A DNA stretch of 64,000 nt from Flavobacterium sp. (GCA_016718345.1 JADKDN010000006.1:114667-178666); one strand, 5' to 3'. Shown: positions 1-9,352, numbered from the stretch's first letter. Translations and numbers: made by a program. Notes: generated by a model from the sequence alone, not told the origin.

Positions 1-651
1 TCCTCGTGGTGGAGAAAATCTAATTGCATTTACCAAAAAACATGCTAGTTGTCCAGTAATTGTAAGTGGTATGGAAATAACTTTGTCTATGTCCATTCTG
101 AAGCCGATCTAGACCAAGCACTTTCAGTAATTATAAATGGAAAGACCTCAAACATATCAGTTTGTAATGCTTTAGATAAAGTTTTAATTGATACTAATTT
201 GGAACATTGGGAAGTTTTTGCTAAAACAATAATTGGAGAATTACAACAAAGAAAGGTTACTGTTTTGGGAGACGAAACCATTTCGAAACTTGCCTCAGTT
301 CCCTAAATAGAATCCGAGTTGGTTTGGTATGAGGAATTTCTAGATTATAAAATCGTCATCGGAACCACTAATTCTAATCAAGAGGCTATTGATACAATCA
401 ATAAATATAGCGGAGGACATTCTGCATCAATTATCACCAAAAATGATAGTGTAGCGCAAGAATTTATGGAAAATGTGGATACAGCTGCGGTCTATCAAAA
501 TGCTTCAACTAGATTCACAGACGGAGGACAATTTGGTTTAGGTGGTGAATTGGCTATCAGTACAGATAAATTACATCAACGTGGGCCTATTGGATTACAG
601 CATTTAGTTACTAATAAATGGTATATTTACGGTCATGGACAAATCAGGTAA
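1..651 (+). pseudogene. proA: gamma-glutamyl phosphate reductase (ProA), 3' part, frame broken
   Basis: ProA reduces gamma-glutamyl phosphate to glutamate semialdehyde in cytosolic proline synthesis. The window opens inside the gene: PRGGENLIAF is read in frame 2, and from about position 75 the protein continues in frame 1 (NNFVYVHSEADLDQAL). This fits one missing G in ATGGGAAAT. A second lesion is an in-frame TAA at 304-306 where a Lys codon (AAA) would fit, between SVP and IESELVWYEEF. The C-terminal part is typical (YEEFLDYKIVIG, FTDGGQFGLGGE, HQRGPIGLQHL). The 3' end overlaps proB by 17 bases, so the two are co-transcribed. Family assignment is firm. Whether the lesions are real or sequence errors is open. 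Confidence 0.85.
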
Positions 652-1405
652 AAAGAGAATATTATTAAAAATAGGCAGTAACACCTTAACCAAAGAAACC
701 AATCATATTTCTAGAGGAAAGATTGAAGATATCGGTATGCAAATCGCTGCCTTAAAAGACGATTACGAATTTGTAATTGTTAGTTCAGGAGCAATTGCTG
801 CGGCCAAACAATTTGTAAAACTAGAAGCTCCTGATAACGAAATTTTTGTAAAACAAGCCTTGGCTTCTATTGGGCAACCTCATTTGATGCGTATTTTTCA
901 TGAAAATTTTAGTGATTTGGGATTAAACACTTCTCAATGTCTACTTTCCTATTCTGATTTTGAAAAGAAGCAAACCAAACTCAATATTGTCAACACGATA
1001 AATGTTTTGGTTAAAAACAGTTATATTCCCATCATTAATGAAAATGATACGGTAGCTACTGATGAAATTCAATTTGGTGATAACGATAAACTAGCCGCAT
1101 TAACAGCCGTTTTATTAAACGTTGATATTTTGATTATTGCTACCAATACGAACGGAATTTATACTAAAGCGTCCATACATAACGAAAGCCCTGAAACTAT
1201 TTCATTGGTTACGGATTTAAATTCTTTGCAAAATGAAATTGGAGATTCTAAATCTTCCCATGGCACTGGTGGTATGCAATCTAAAATTGATTCAGCAGCC
1301 ATAGCAAAAGCAGCAAATATTGAAACATGGATTGTAAATGGATTGGAAGATAATTTTATTTTAAAAGTGTTGAAAGACGAAATTGCGTTTACAAAGATTG
1401 TTTAA
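635..1405 (+). CDS. proB: glutamate 5-kinase (ProB), short form without PUA domain
   Basis: Phosphorylates glutamate to gamma-glutamyl phosphate, the first step of proline synthesis and the substrate of the preceding ProA. The 256-residue protein is an amino-acid-kinase fold. It has an N-terminal KIGSNTLT nucleotide loop, VIVSSGAIAAA near residue 50, INENDTVATDEIQFGDNDKLAA near residues 131-152, and a GTGGMQSKI loop near residue 206. The C-terminal PUA domain of the E. coli enzyme is absent, which matches the short kinase type. The start chosen overlaps the proA end. Translational coupling is likely. The frame is intact, unlike its upstream neighbour. Confidence 0.93.
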   Translation: MDKSGKKRILLKIGSNTLTKETNHISRGKIEDIGMQIAALKDDYEFVIVSSGAIAAAKQFVKLEAPDNEIFVKQALASIGQPHLMRIFHENFSDLGLNTSQCLLSYSDFEKKQTKLNIVNTINVLVKNSYIPIINENDTVATDEIQFGDNDKLAALTAVLLNVDILIIATNTNGIYTKASIHNESPETISLVTDLNSLQNEIGDSKSSHGTGGMQSKIDSAAIAKAANIETWIVNGLEDNFILKVLKDEIAFTKIV

Positions 1406-1410
1406 AATCT

Positions 1411-1990
1411 TGGACACGGATTAGACAGATTTGCTTTGCAAAGACACAGATAAAAACAGATTTTTGAGATGGAACTGTTACATGAAGAATTAACAAATGT
1501 GATTATAAAAACTTTTTATGAAGTATACAATGAATTGGGATATGGATTTTTAGAGAAAGTATATCAAAATTCATTATTTCTAGAATTAAAGAATAAAGGT
1601 TTTAAAGTTGAAGCTCAAAAGAAAATTTCTGTTTATTACAAAGGAATTGAAGTCGGAGAATATTATGCTGATTTAATAGTTGAAGATTTGGTAATTTTGG
1701 AATTAAAAGCTGCAGAATACATCGTAAAAGATTTTGAAAATCAAATTTTGAATTATTTGAGAAGTACAGATTGTGAAGTTGGTTTACTACTGAACTTTGG
1801 CAAGAAGCCTGAATTTAAAAGGAAAATATTTGAAAATTACAGAAAATAAAAAATGAACACAGATAACTGATACTACGCAAACACAGACAAAACAGATATT
1901 TATCGATAGTAAAAAAGAATAAATAGTAAAAAATAAAAATCCGTTTTTAATTCGTGTTTTCGCTTTTGCAAATCCGTTTAATCAGTGTAC
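1411..1990. mobile_element. inverted-repeat cassette carrying a GxxExxY gene
   Basis: The interval between proB and argF' is bounded by two imperfect inverted repeats of about 54 bases, at 1411-1465 and 1936-1990. The left arm begins GACACGGATTAGACAGATTT. The reverse complement of the right arm begins TACACTGATTAAACGGATTT. Both arms end in an AAAAAC(A/G)GATTTTT block, and identity over the arms is roughly three in four by eye. A single gene lies between them. The rest of the operon is tightly overlapping, so this looks like an insertion. No transposase is present, so if it moved it did so in trans or by recombination. Confidence 0.6.
1469..1849 (+). CDS. GxxExxY protein
   Basis: 126 residues. 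The family motif is visible near residues 25-31 (GYGFLEKVYQNSL: G..E..Y). A later GEYYADLIVEDLVILELKA block places D, E and K as in PD-(D/E)xK-like nuclease folds, and YLRSTDCEVGLLLNFG near the C-terminus is also typical. The biochemical function of the family is not established; a nuclease-like fold is inferred from the motif. It sits alone inside an inverted-repeat cassette in the proline/arginine operon and reads in the operon direction, so it may be transcribed with it. The frame is intact. Confidence 0.85.
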   Translation: MELLHEELTNVIIKTFYEVYNELGYGFLEKVYQNSLFLELKNKGFKVEAQKKISVYYKGIEVGEYYADLIVEDLVILELKAAEYIVKDFENQILNYLRSTDCEVGLLLNFGKKPEFKRKIFENYRK

Positions 1991-2016
1991 AAAACAAAAC
2001 AACATAACTAACAACA

Positions 2017-2967
2017 ATGAACTACACTTCTATAAAAGATATCGATAATCTCTCACTATGGGTGAAAGAAGCACTTGAAATCAAAAAAAATCCTCTAAAA
2101 AACAAACAACTAGGCGAAAACAAAACCCTAGGTATGTTGTTTTTTAATCCTAGTTTGAGAACCCGTTTAAGCACTCAAAAAGCGGCATTGAATCTCGGAA
2201 TGAACGTAATGGTCATGAATTTCACTAATGAAGGCTGGACCTTAGAGTTTGAAGATGGTGCAATCATGAATAAAGGAGCTTCCGAACATATCAAAGAAGC
2301 GGCAGAAGTAATCTCTCAATATTGCGATATCATTGCCATTAGAGCTTTTGCAGGCTTAGTTGATAAAGAAAAAGACAATTCCGAAACAGTTCTAGCTGGT
2401 TTTATAAAATATGCCACTGTACCTATTGTAAATATGGAAGGGTGTACTGGTCATCCATTGCAATCGCTCGCTGATGCTATAACCATGGCTGAACATAAAA
2501 CCAATCATAAGCCTAAAGTAGTATTGACTTGGGCGCCTCATCCAAGAGCTTTGCCTCAAGCTGTTGCCAATTCATTTGTAGAAATGATGCAATTACAAAC
2601 CGAAATGGATTTTGTAATAACACATCCCGAAGGCTATGAATTGAATCCAGAAATCACTAAAGATTCAAAGATTGAATACGACCAAAACAAAGCCTTCGAA
2701 AATGCTGATTTTATTTATGCTAAAAATTGGAGCAATTACAATGATTATGGAAAAATCACCAATTCGGATCCTAATTGGACAGTCACTGCTGATAAAATGA
2801 AACTGACCAACAATGCTAAGTTTATGCACTGTTTACCAGTTAGAAGAAACGTAATTGTGACCGACGAAGTAATCGATAGCGAAAATTCAATCGTTATTGA
2901 ACAAGCCAATAATAGAACCTATTCAGCACAATTGGTTTTACAAAAAATATTGGAACATGGAAAATAA
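2017..2967 (+). CDS. argF': N-acetyl- or N-succinyl-ornithine carbamoyltransferase
   Basis: Transfers the carbamoyl group from carbamoyl phosphate to an N-acylated ornithine, giving N-acylcitrulline, the arginine route known from Bacteroidetes and Xanthomonadales. The 316-residue length fits. Visible motifs are the carbamoyl-phosphate loop FNPSLRTRLS (about 43-52), GHPLQSLADA (about 145-154) and HCLPVRR (about 271-277). The region near residues 86-91 (KGASEH) lies where family members differ for acetyl versus succinyl preference. Here the residue before EH is Ser, so preference cannot be assigned by eye. The gene overlaps argB by 11 bases. The neighbouring ArgE-like deacylase fits an N-acylcitrulline route. 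Confidence 0.9.
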   Translation: MNYTSIKDIDNLSLWVKEALEIKKNPLKNKQLGENKTLGMLFFNPSLRTRLSTQKAALNLGMNVMVMNFTNEGWTLEFEDGAIMNKGASEHIKEAAEVISQYCDIIAIRAFAGLVDKEKDNSETVLAGFIKYATVPIVNMEGCTGHPLQSLADAITMAEHKTNHKPKVVLTWAPHPRALPQAVANSFVEMMQLQTEMDFVITHPEGYELNPEITKDSKIEYDQNKAFENADFIYAKNWSNYNDYGKITNSDPNWTVTADKMKLTNNAKFMHCLPVRRNVIVTDEVIDSENSIVIEQANNRTYSAQLVLQKILEHGK

Positions 2968-3742
2968 GAAATCCGTAACCGTCTTAAAAATCGGTGGGAA
3001 TATTATTGACAATCCTACCGACTTAAAGCAATTTTTATCTGATTTTTCAAAAATAGATGGCTATAAAGTATTAGTACATGGCGGCGGAAAATCGGCGACT
3101 AAAATGGCGCAAAGCATCGGTCTAGTTCCTCAAATGATTGATGGACGACGTATTACCGATGCGGCCATGTTAGAAGTAGTTGTTATGATTTATGCAGGTC
3201 AAATTAATAAAGATATTGTTGTCCAATTGCAAGCGAACAATACAAATGCTGTTGGATTTTCAGGTGCTGATGGAAATTTAATTCTATCCTCAAAACGAAA
3301 CCATCCAACGATAGATTATGGATTTGTAGGCGATGTTCAAAAAGTGAATTCTACCTTATTGGGAACTTTAATTAATAGTGGCATTATTCCTGTTTTTTGC
3401 GCCATCACACACGATGGAAATGGACAATTATTAAACACCAACGCCGATACTATTGCTAGTGAACTGGCGATTGCCTTATCCGAAATTTTTGATGTAACTT
3501 TGAATTACTGTTTCGAAAAACCAGGAGTTTTGTTTGATGCAGCCGATGATAATTCGGTGATTACATCCATAAATCAAGAATTATATGCTACATTGAAAGC
3601 TGATGGTGTTATTCATTCGGGTATGATTCCAAAATTAGATAATTGTTTCAATAGCTTGCAAAAAGGGGTTCAAAAAATAAAAATTGGACATCATCGAATG
3701 TTAAACGATACAAAAGCCTTGTACACCACAATCATATTATGA
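2957..3742 (+). CDS. argB: acetylglutamate kinase
   Basis: Phosphorylates N-acylglutamate, the second step of arginine synthesis. The start was placed at the ATG at 2957, giving MENKKSVTVLKIGGN, because it puts the KIGG phosphate-binding loop at the usual place near residue 11. An earlier in-frame ATG at 2897 lies inside argF'. Further family signatures are VHGGGK (about 38), GFSGADG (about 97), and a C-terminal GMIPKLDNC segment. The product of 261 residues is normal. It overlaps argF' upstream and argE by four bases downstream, so it is one of the coupled genes of the operon. Confidence 0.93.
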   Translation: MENKKSVTVLKIGGNIIDNPTDLKQFLSDFSKIDGYKVLVHGGGKSATKMAQSIGLVPQMIDGRRITDAAMLEVVVMIYAGQINKDIVVQLQANNTNAVGFSGADGNLILSSKRNHPTIDYGFVGDVQKVNSTLLGTLINSGIIPVFCAITHDGNGQLLNTNADTIASELAIALSEIFDVTLNYCFEKPGVLFDAADDNSVITSINQELYATLKADGVIHSGMIPKLDNCFNSLQKGVQKIKIGHHRMLNDTKALYTTIIL

Positions 3743-4809
3743 AAAGTATAGAAACTCTTACACAAGAAGCTATTTTGCTTTTAAAAAATCTGATTGAAAC
3801 TCCTTCCTTTTCAAGTGAAGAAGACCAAACGGCGCTTTTAATTGAAAACTGGTTTACAGCAAACAACATCCCTTTCAAAAGTGAAAATAATAATATTTGG
3901 GCTTTCAATAAACATTTTAATAAAGCAAAACCCACACTTTTATTGAATTCCCATCACGATACCGTAAAACCAAACCAAGGATATACAAAAGACCCTTTTA
4001 AAGCTATTGTCGAAGACGGAAAATTATTTGGACTTGGCAGTAACGATGCCGGTGGTTGTTTGGTATCGTTGTTGGCTACTTTCGTTCATTTTTATTCCAA
4101 TGAAAATCTGCCTTACAACATTGTAATGGTAGCCTCAGCCGAAGAAGAAAGCAGCGGTAAAAATGGCCTAAATAGTGTTTTAAAACATTTGCCCGAATTG
4201 GATTGTGCCATCATTGGAGAACCCACATTGATGCAACTTGCCATTGCTGAAAAAGGACTATTAGTGTTGGATGTAATTGTCAAAGGTACGGCAAGTCACG
4301 CTGCCCATGACAACCCAGATAACCCAATCTACAATGCAATGCCCGTTATTGAATGGTTCAAAACCTTTCAATTTGATAAAATATCAGAAGTTTTAGGACC
4401 TGTAAAAATGACGGTAACCCAAATTAATGCAGGCAAACAACACAATGTCGTACCTGCCGAATGTCATTTGGTGGTGGATATTCGAGTGAATGATTGTTAC
4501 AACAATACGGAAATTTTAGATACAGTTAGAAAACATTTGACTGCCGATGTTACGCCACGTTCCATGCATCTCAACGCTTCATCAATTCAAATTACACACG
4601 GACTTGTTCAAGCAGGAATTGCACTAGGAAGAAATACTTATGGCTCACCTACGCTGTCCGACCAATCGGTAATCAGTTGCCAATCTTTAAAATTAGGACC
4701 TGGAGACAGTTTACGATCACATTCAGCAGACGAGTTTATTTTTATTCATGAAATCGAAGAAGGAATTCAATTGTATATCAAAATACTAACTGATTTTTTA
4801 AAACAATAA
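3739..4809 (+). CDS. argE: M20-family deacylase, acetylornithine/acylcitrulline deacetylase type
   Basis: A zinc-dependent M20 amidohydrolase of 356 residues. Metal and catalytic positions are visible: NSHHDTVKP near 70-78, GLGSNDAGG near 98-106, the acidic ASAEEES near 133-138 with the general base, and HSADEF near the C-terminus. In this operon, with an N-acylornithine carbamoyltransferase, the likely substrate is N-acetyl- or N-succinyl-citrulline rather than acetylornithine. That is an inference from context. The start ATG overlaps the argB stop (ATGA-type). A perfect double palindrome follows the stop, before argH. Confidence 0.88.
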   Translation: MKSIETLTQEAILLLKNLIETPSFSSEEDQTALLIENWFTANNIPFKSENNNIWAFNKHFNKAKPTLLLNSHHDTVKPNQGYTKDPFKAIVEDGKLFGLGSNDAGGCLVSLLATFVHFYSNENLPYNIVMVASAEEESSGKNGLNSVLKHLPELDCAIIGEPTLMQLAIAEKGLLVLDVIVKGTASHAAHDNPDNPIYNAMPVIEWFKTFQFDKISEVLGPVKMTVTQINAGKQHNVVPAECHLVVDIRVNDCYNNTEILDTVRKHLTADVTPRSMHLNASSIQITHGLVQAGIALGRNTYGSPTLSDQSVISCQSLKLGPGDSLRSHSADEFIFIHEIEEGIQLYIKILTDFLKQ

Positions 4810-4814
4810 AAACA

Positions 4815-4847
4815 AACCCTATCAGGGTTTTGAACCCTGATAGGGTT
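4815..4847. repeat. REP-like double palindrome
   Basis: Two 15-base arms, AACCCTATCAGGGTT and AACCCTGATAGGGTT, are perfect reverse complements separated by TTG. Each arm is itself nearly palindromic (AACCCT-3 nt-AGGGTT). It lies in the 51-base gap between argE and argH and lacks a T-run, so it is not a standard terminator. Similar elements follow argH and clpB. Confidence 0.75.
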
Positions 4848-4860
4848 AAATAAATAGAAT

Positions 4861-6141
4861 ATGAAACTTTGGGAAAAAGGAATACCAACGGATAAGCAAA
4901 TAGAACAATTTACTGTTGGAAACGACCGTGAACTCGATTTAGTTCTAGCAAAATATGATGCTTTAGGTTCTATAGCTCATGCAAAAATGCTCGGACAAAT
5001 TGGACTTTTGACTGATTCTGAAACGGTTTCATTAGTTCAGGCATTAGAAGAAATTATAAAAGATATCGAAAACGGAAACTTCGAAATTGAAGACAGCTTT
5101 GAAGATGTTCATTCCAAAATTGAATACCTACTCACGATAAAATTAGGGGATGCTGGGAAGAAAATTCACACTGCCCGTTCCCGAAACGATCAAGTTTTGG
5201 TTGATGTGAATCTGTATCTAAAAGACGTGGTAACTGAATTCAAATCTCAAGTCAAAATCTTGTTTGATCTGTTGATGGAATCAGCCGAAAAACACCAAAA
5301 TGTATTGTTGCCGGGCTATACTCATTTGCAAATAGCAATGCCATCTTCATTCGGAATGTGGTTCTCAGCTTATGCAGAAACTTTGATTGACGACATCACC
5401 ATGCTGAATGCAGCTTTGAAAATTGTAGACCAAAATCCATTGGGTTCTGCAGCGGGTTATGGTAGCTCCTTCCCTATCAACAGAACGTTTACAACAAAGG
5501 AATTGGGGTTTGAAACCTTAAAATTCAATTCAGTTGCCGCACAAATGAGTCGTGGAAAATCTGAAAAAACCGTAGCTTTTGCTATGAGTAGTATTGCCAC
5601 TACCCTATCTAAATTTTCAATGGATGTATGCCTGTATATGAGTCAGAATTTTGATTTCATAAGCCTACCTTCACACCTTACAACGGGTTCGAGCATTATG
5701 CCTCATAAGAAAAACCCTGATGTGTTTGAATTGATTCGTGGAAAATGCAACAAAATTCAAGCCTTACCTTATGAAATTACGTTAATTACGAATAATCTAC
5801 CAAGTGGGTATCACAGAGATTTTCAATTGCTAAAAGAAGGATTGTTTCCCGCTATTCAAAACCTCAAAGCCTGTTTGGACATCGCTATTTTTGCGATTAA
5901 AGACATTAAAGTAAAAGACAATATTCTCGCCGATAAAAAATACGATTATCTATTTACCGTAGATACTTTAAATGAAATGGTGGTTGCAGGAATCCCTTTC
6001 AGAGATGCTTATAAAGCGGTTGCAGAACAATTAGAAAATGGCACTTTTGTATCTCCAAAAGAAACCAAACATACTCATGAGGGAAGTATTAATAACTTGT
6101 GTTTGGAAGATATAAAGGATAAAATGACGCGTTCGTTTTAA
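4861..6141 (+). CDS. argH: argininosuccinate lyase
   Basis: Cleaves argininosuccinate to arginine and fumarate, the last step of the pathway. The 426-residue protein belongs to the fumarase/aspartase superfamily. Family blocks include HTARSRNDQVLVD (about 101-113), GYTHLQIAMPSSFG (about 156-169), NPLGSAAGYGSSFP, and the signature loop SSIMPHKKNPD near residue 278, which carries the mobile catalytic serine. The frame is intact. It is the last gene of the operon. The separation from argE by a palindrome suggests weaker coupling but the same transcript. A second double palindrome follows the stop. Confidence 0.95.
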   Translation: MKLWEKGIPTDKQIEQFTVGNDRELDLVLAKYDALGSIAHAKMLGQIGLLTDSETVSLVQALEEIIKDIENGNFEIEDSFEDVHSKIEYLLTIKLGDAGKKIHTARSRNDQVLVDVNLYLKDVVTEFKSQVKILFDLLMESAEKHQNVLLPGYTHLQIAMPSSFGMWFSAYAETLIDDITMLNAALKIVDQNPLGSAAGYGSSFPINRTFTTKELGFETLKFNSVAAQMSRGKSEKTVAFAMSSIATTLSKFSMDVCLYMSQNFDFISLPSHLTTGSSIMPHKKNPDVFELIRGKCNKIQALPYEITLITNNLPSGYHRDFQLLKEGLFPAIQNLKACLDIAIFAIKDIKVKDNILADKKYDYLFTVDTLNEMVVAGIPFRDAYKAVAEQLENGTFVSPKETKHTHEGSINNLCLEDIKDKMTRSF

Positions 6142-6142
6142 T

Positions 6143-6177
6143 AATCTTTGTCAAAGTTCAAAACTTTGACAAAGATT
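6143..6177. repeat. REP-like double palindrome between argH and ytxJ
   Basis: Perfect 16-base arms (AATCTTTGTCAAAGTT and its reverse complement) surround a CAA loop. Each arm is almost self-complementary, as in the element after argE. It sits between the convergent ends of argH and ytxJ and could terminate both, but there is no clear U-run on either side. Confidence 0.7.
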
Positions 6178-6180
6178 TAT

Positions 6181-6570
6181 TTAAATTTTCCCTTTCAATT
6201 CAACCGCATCAATAGCACTATGTGAAGCGTTATAAAAAGCTTTCCCTTCTTTGATTAATATCAATTGCGGCGATTGATGTTGTACTTGAAAACGGTTGGC
6301 TATTTCATTAGAAATGTTGCGATACTCCAATAAATCAAGAAAATAAGCATCTACAGTATCAGCTAAATCAAATTCATTTTCAAACTGTTTTAGCGCCATT
6401 CTACTAACACTACAACGGGTACTATGTTTAAATATAAGTACAGGTTTTACCTCTGAAAGCATCATAATCTCATTCAACTGACCAAGATTGGTTAATGGAA
6501 TCCAATTGATACTACTTTCTATCTTTTGTGTTTCTTCTGAATTTCCAAATAGGGAATTGAATATACTCAT
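6181..6570 (-). CDS. ytxJ: YtxJ, monothiol bacilliredoxin-like protein
   Basis: 129 residues with a thioredoxin-like layout. The motif KHSTRCSVSRMA near residues 48-59 carries a single active cysteine, and SPQLILIKEGKAFY near 98-111 contains a Pro at the usual position before the core strand. The family is described as bacillithiol-system redox protein YtxJ. Bacillithiol use in Flavobacteriia makes de-bacillithiolation of proteins plausible, but no substrate is visible here. The gene is monocistronic, on the minus strand, and convergent with argH. The frame is intact. Confidence 0.85.
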   Translation of the reverse strand: MSIFNSLFGNSEETQKIESSINWIPLTNLGQLNEIMMLSEVKPVLIFKHSTRCSVSRMALKQFENEFDLADTVDAYFLDLLEYRNISNEIANRFQVQHQSPQLILIKEGKAFYNASHSAIDAVELKGKI

Positions 6571-6723
6571 TCTGTCTTAATTTATGTCTTTTTGTCTTTA
6601 TAAACTAATGAAAATCATTGCATAAACGTCAAAATGTCCGTAAATTTATAGTGGAATAGCATTTGACGATTCTATTGCAAAGTTAAGTATTAAACAGTAT
6701 AAAAACATATAAAACCTTTAATC

Positions 6724-9269
6724 ATGAACATTAATAAATTTACCATTAAATCGCAGGAAGCCATTCAGCTTTCGCAACAATTGGTTCAGAGTTTGGGTCA
6801 ACAGCAAATTGAAAACGAACACATTTTCAAAGCTATTTTTGAAGTAGATGAAAATGTGGCACCCTTTATTTTGAAAAAACTAAACGTCAATGTGCCTTTG
6901 TTTCTTCAAATATTAGATAGCACCATTCAAAGTTTCCCAAAAGTATCTGGTGGTGAAATTCAGCTTTCTAGAACCGCAAACACAACCCTGAACGAAGCGG
7001 AAATTATCGCCAAAAAAATGAACGATGAATTCGTTTCCATAGAACATTTAATCCTAGCCATCTTTAATTCCAAAAGTAAAGTTGCCCAAATCCTAAAAGA
7101 CCAAGGCGTTACCGAAAAAGGACTTAAATCGGCTATTGACGAACTCCGAAAAGGAGAAAGAGTGACCTCAGCATCTGCTGAAGAAACCTATAATTCGTTG
7201 AACAAATACGCCAAAAACCTTAACGAATTAGCACAAACAGGAAAGTTAGATCCCGTTATTGGTCGTGATGAAGAAATTCGTAGAGTATTGCAAATTCTAA
7301 CCCGAAGAACCAAAAACAACCCAATGTTAGTAGGTGAACCTGGTGTTGGTAAAACTGCCATCGCAGAGGGACTAGCCCATCGTATTGTTGATGGTGACGT
7401 ACCTGAAAATCTGAAAGATAAAATCGTTTTTTCTTTAGATATGGGTGCACTGATAGCGGGTGCCAAATACAAAGGAGAGTTTGAAGAAAGACTAAAATCA
7501 GTCGTGAAAGAAGTTACTGCAGCCGAAGGAGATATCGTGTTATTCATTGATGAAATTCATACACTTGTAGGCGCAGGTGGTGGTGAAGGCGCTATGGATG
7601 CCGCTAATATTCTGAAACCGGCTTTGGCTCGTGGTGAGTTGAGAGCTATTGGAGCAACGACTCTCGACGAGTACCAAAAGTATTTCGAAAAAGACAAAGC
7701 ACTGGAAAGACGTTTTCAAAAAGTAATGGTGGAAGAACCCGATACTGAAAGTGCAATTTCTATTTTGAGAGGAATTAAAGAAAAATACGAAACCCACCAT
7801 AAAGTACAGATAAAAGACGAAGCCATTATTGCCGCTGTTGAATTATCACAACGCTACATCACCAATCGGTTTCTTCCTGATAAAGCCATTGACTTAATGG
7901 ATGAGGCTGCTTCTAAATTACGAATGGAAATCAACTCCAAACCTGAAGAATTAGATGTTCTAGATCGAAAAATCATGCAATTAGAAATCGAGATCGAAGC
8001 GATTAAAAGAGAAAAAGACGAAAGCAAACTTAAAGTCTTAGGTATGGATTTGGCCAATCTCAAAGAAGAGCGCAACGAAATCTTCGCCAAATGGAAATCT
8101 GAAAAAGACGTGGTGGACAACATCCAAATTGCTACGGTAAAGTAGCTGAAATTCGCTATGGAAAAATTAAAGAAGCGCAGGAGCGTTTGGATATTTTAAC
8201 CAAACAATTACAAGAAAATCAATCCGGAACCTCCTTGATAAAAGAAGAAGTAACTCGAGAAGATATTGCAGAAGTGGTAGCCAAATGGACTGGAATTCCA
8301 GTAATGAAAATGCTTCAAGGAGAAAGAGAAAAACTTTTGAGACTTGAAGACGAATTGCACAAACGTGTAGTAGGTCAAGAAGAGGCTATAGAAGCTGTAA
8401 GTGATGCTGTGCGAAGAAGTCGTGCTGGTTTACAGGACATGAAAAAACCGGTGGGAACCTTTCTTTTCCTAGGAACTACTGGTGTGGGTAAAACGGAATT
8501 GGCAAAAGCACTAGCAGAATATTTATTCGACGATGAAAATGCCATGACGCGAATTGATATGAGCGAGTATCAAGAACGCCATAGTGTGAGCCGATTGGTA
8601 GGAGCGCCCCCGGGATATGTGGGTTATGATGAAGGAGGACAATTAACAGAAGCTGTTCGTAGAAAACCCTACTCAGTAATTCTATTGGATGAGATTGAGA
8701 AAGCCCATCCCGACACCTTCAATATACTTTTACAAGTTTTGGACGAAGGACGTTTGACAGACAACAAGGGACGATTGGCCGATTTCAAAAACACCATCAT
8801 CATCATGACGTCCAATATGGGAAGCCAAATCATTCAAGAGAAATTTGAGAATCTCAAAGGAGGAATTGAAGCCGCTACCGAAGCTGCCAAAGTAGAAGTT
8901 TTAGGATTATTGAAACAAACGGTTCGTCCCGAATTCATTAATCGTATTGATGAAATCGTGATGTTTACCCCTTTGACTACTGCTAATATTGCTCAAATTG
9001 TTGGCTTACAATTAAAATCGGTGACTAAAATGCTGGCTCAACAGGGCATTACCATGGATGCAACACCAGAAGCTATCCAATATTTATCTGAGAAAGGGTA
9101 CGATCCACAATTTGGTGCTAGACCTGTAAAACGTGTCATTCAGAGAGACGTTCTCAATGAACTATCCAAAGAAATCTTGTCTGGTAAAATCACTACCGAC
9201 AGTATCGTATTGATAGATGCTTTTGATGGAAAATTGGTATTTAGAAATCAAGGGGAGTTGGTTCATTAA
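6724..9269 (+). pseudogene. clpB: ATP-dependent chaperone ClpB with internal deletion and frameshift
   Basis: Hexameric AAA+ disaggregase working with DnaK. The first part (6724-8145) has the Clp_N repeats, NBD1 Walker A GEPGVGKTAIAEG near residue 203, Walker B FIDEIH, and the start of the coiled-coil middle domain. The second part (reading from about 8137 in another frame, YGKVAEIRYGKIKEAQERL onwards) has NBD2 Walker A GTTGVGKTELAK, LLDEIEKAH and the C-terminal domain to 9269. Between VDNIQ and YGKVAEI about twenty middle-domain residues normally present are missing and only five bases remain. This is a loss of roughly 58 bases plus a frameshift, not a homopolymer slip. As given, no full ClpB can be made. 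A REP-like palindrome and a terminator follow. Confidence 0.9.
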
Positions 9270-9284
9270 TTAATTCTTAGTATC

Positions 9285-9317
9285 AACCCTTTCAGAGTTA
9301 TAACTCTGAAAGGGTTG
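9285..9317. repeat. REP-like double palindrome after clpB
   Basis: Perfect 16-base arms, CAACCCTTTCAGAGTT and its reverse complement, are separated by one T. The arm resembles those after argE and argH (AACYYTNTCARRGTT type), which makes this the third member of the same family in 4.5 kb. Confidence 0.7.
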
Positions 9318-9326
9318 GCATATAAC

Positions 9327-9352
9327 ACCAGTCGAGAGACTGGTTTTTTTTT
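9327..9352 (+). terminator. rho-independent terminator of clpB
   Basis: ACCAGTC-GAGA-GACTGGT forms a 7-bp stem with a tetraloop followed directly by a run of eight or nine T. It reads in the clpB direction. The rest of the 9270-9607 gap is AT-rich with no gene seen. Confidence 0.8.

Noticed and set aside
7188..8123. Minus-strand ORFs inside clpB (7188-7547, 7540-7800, 7854-8123)
   Set aside because: Shadows of a conserved coding frame; no recognisable protein and no start context.
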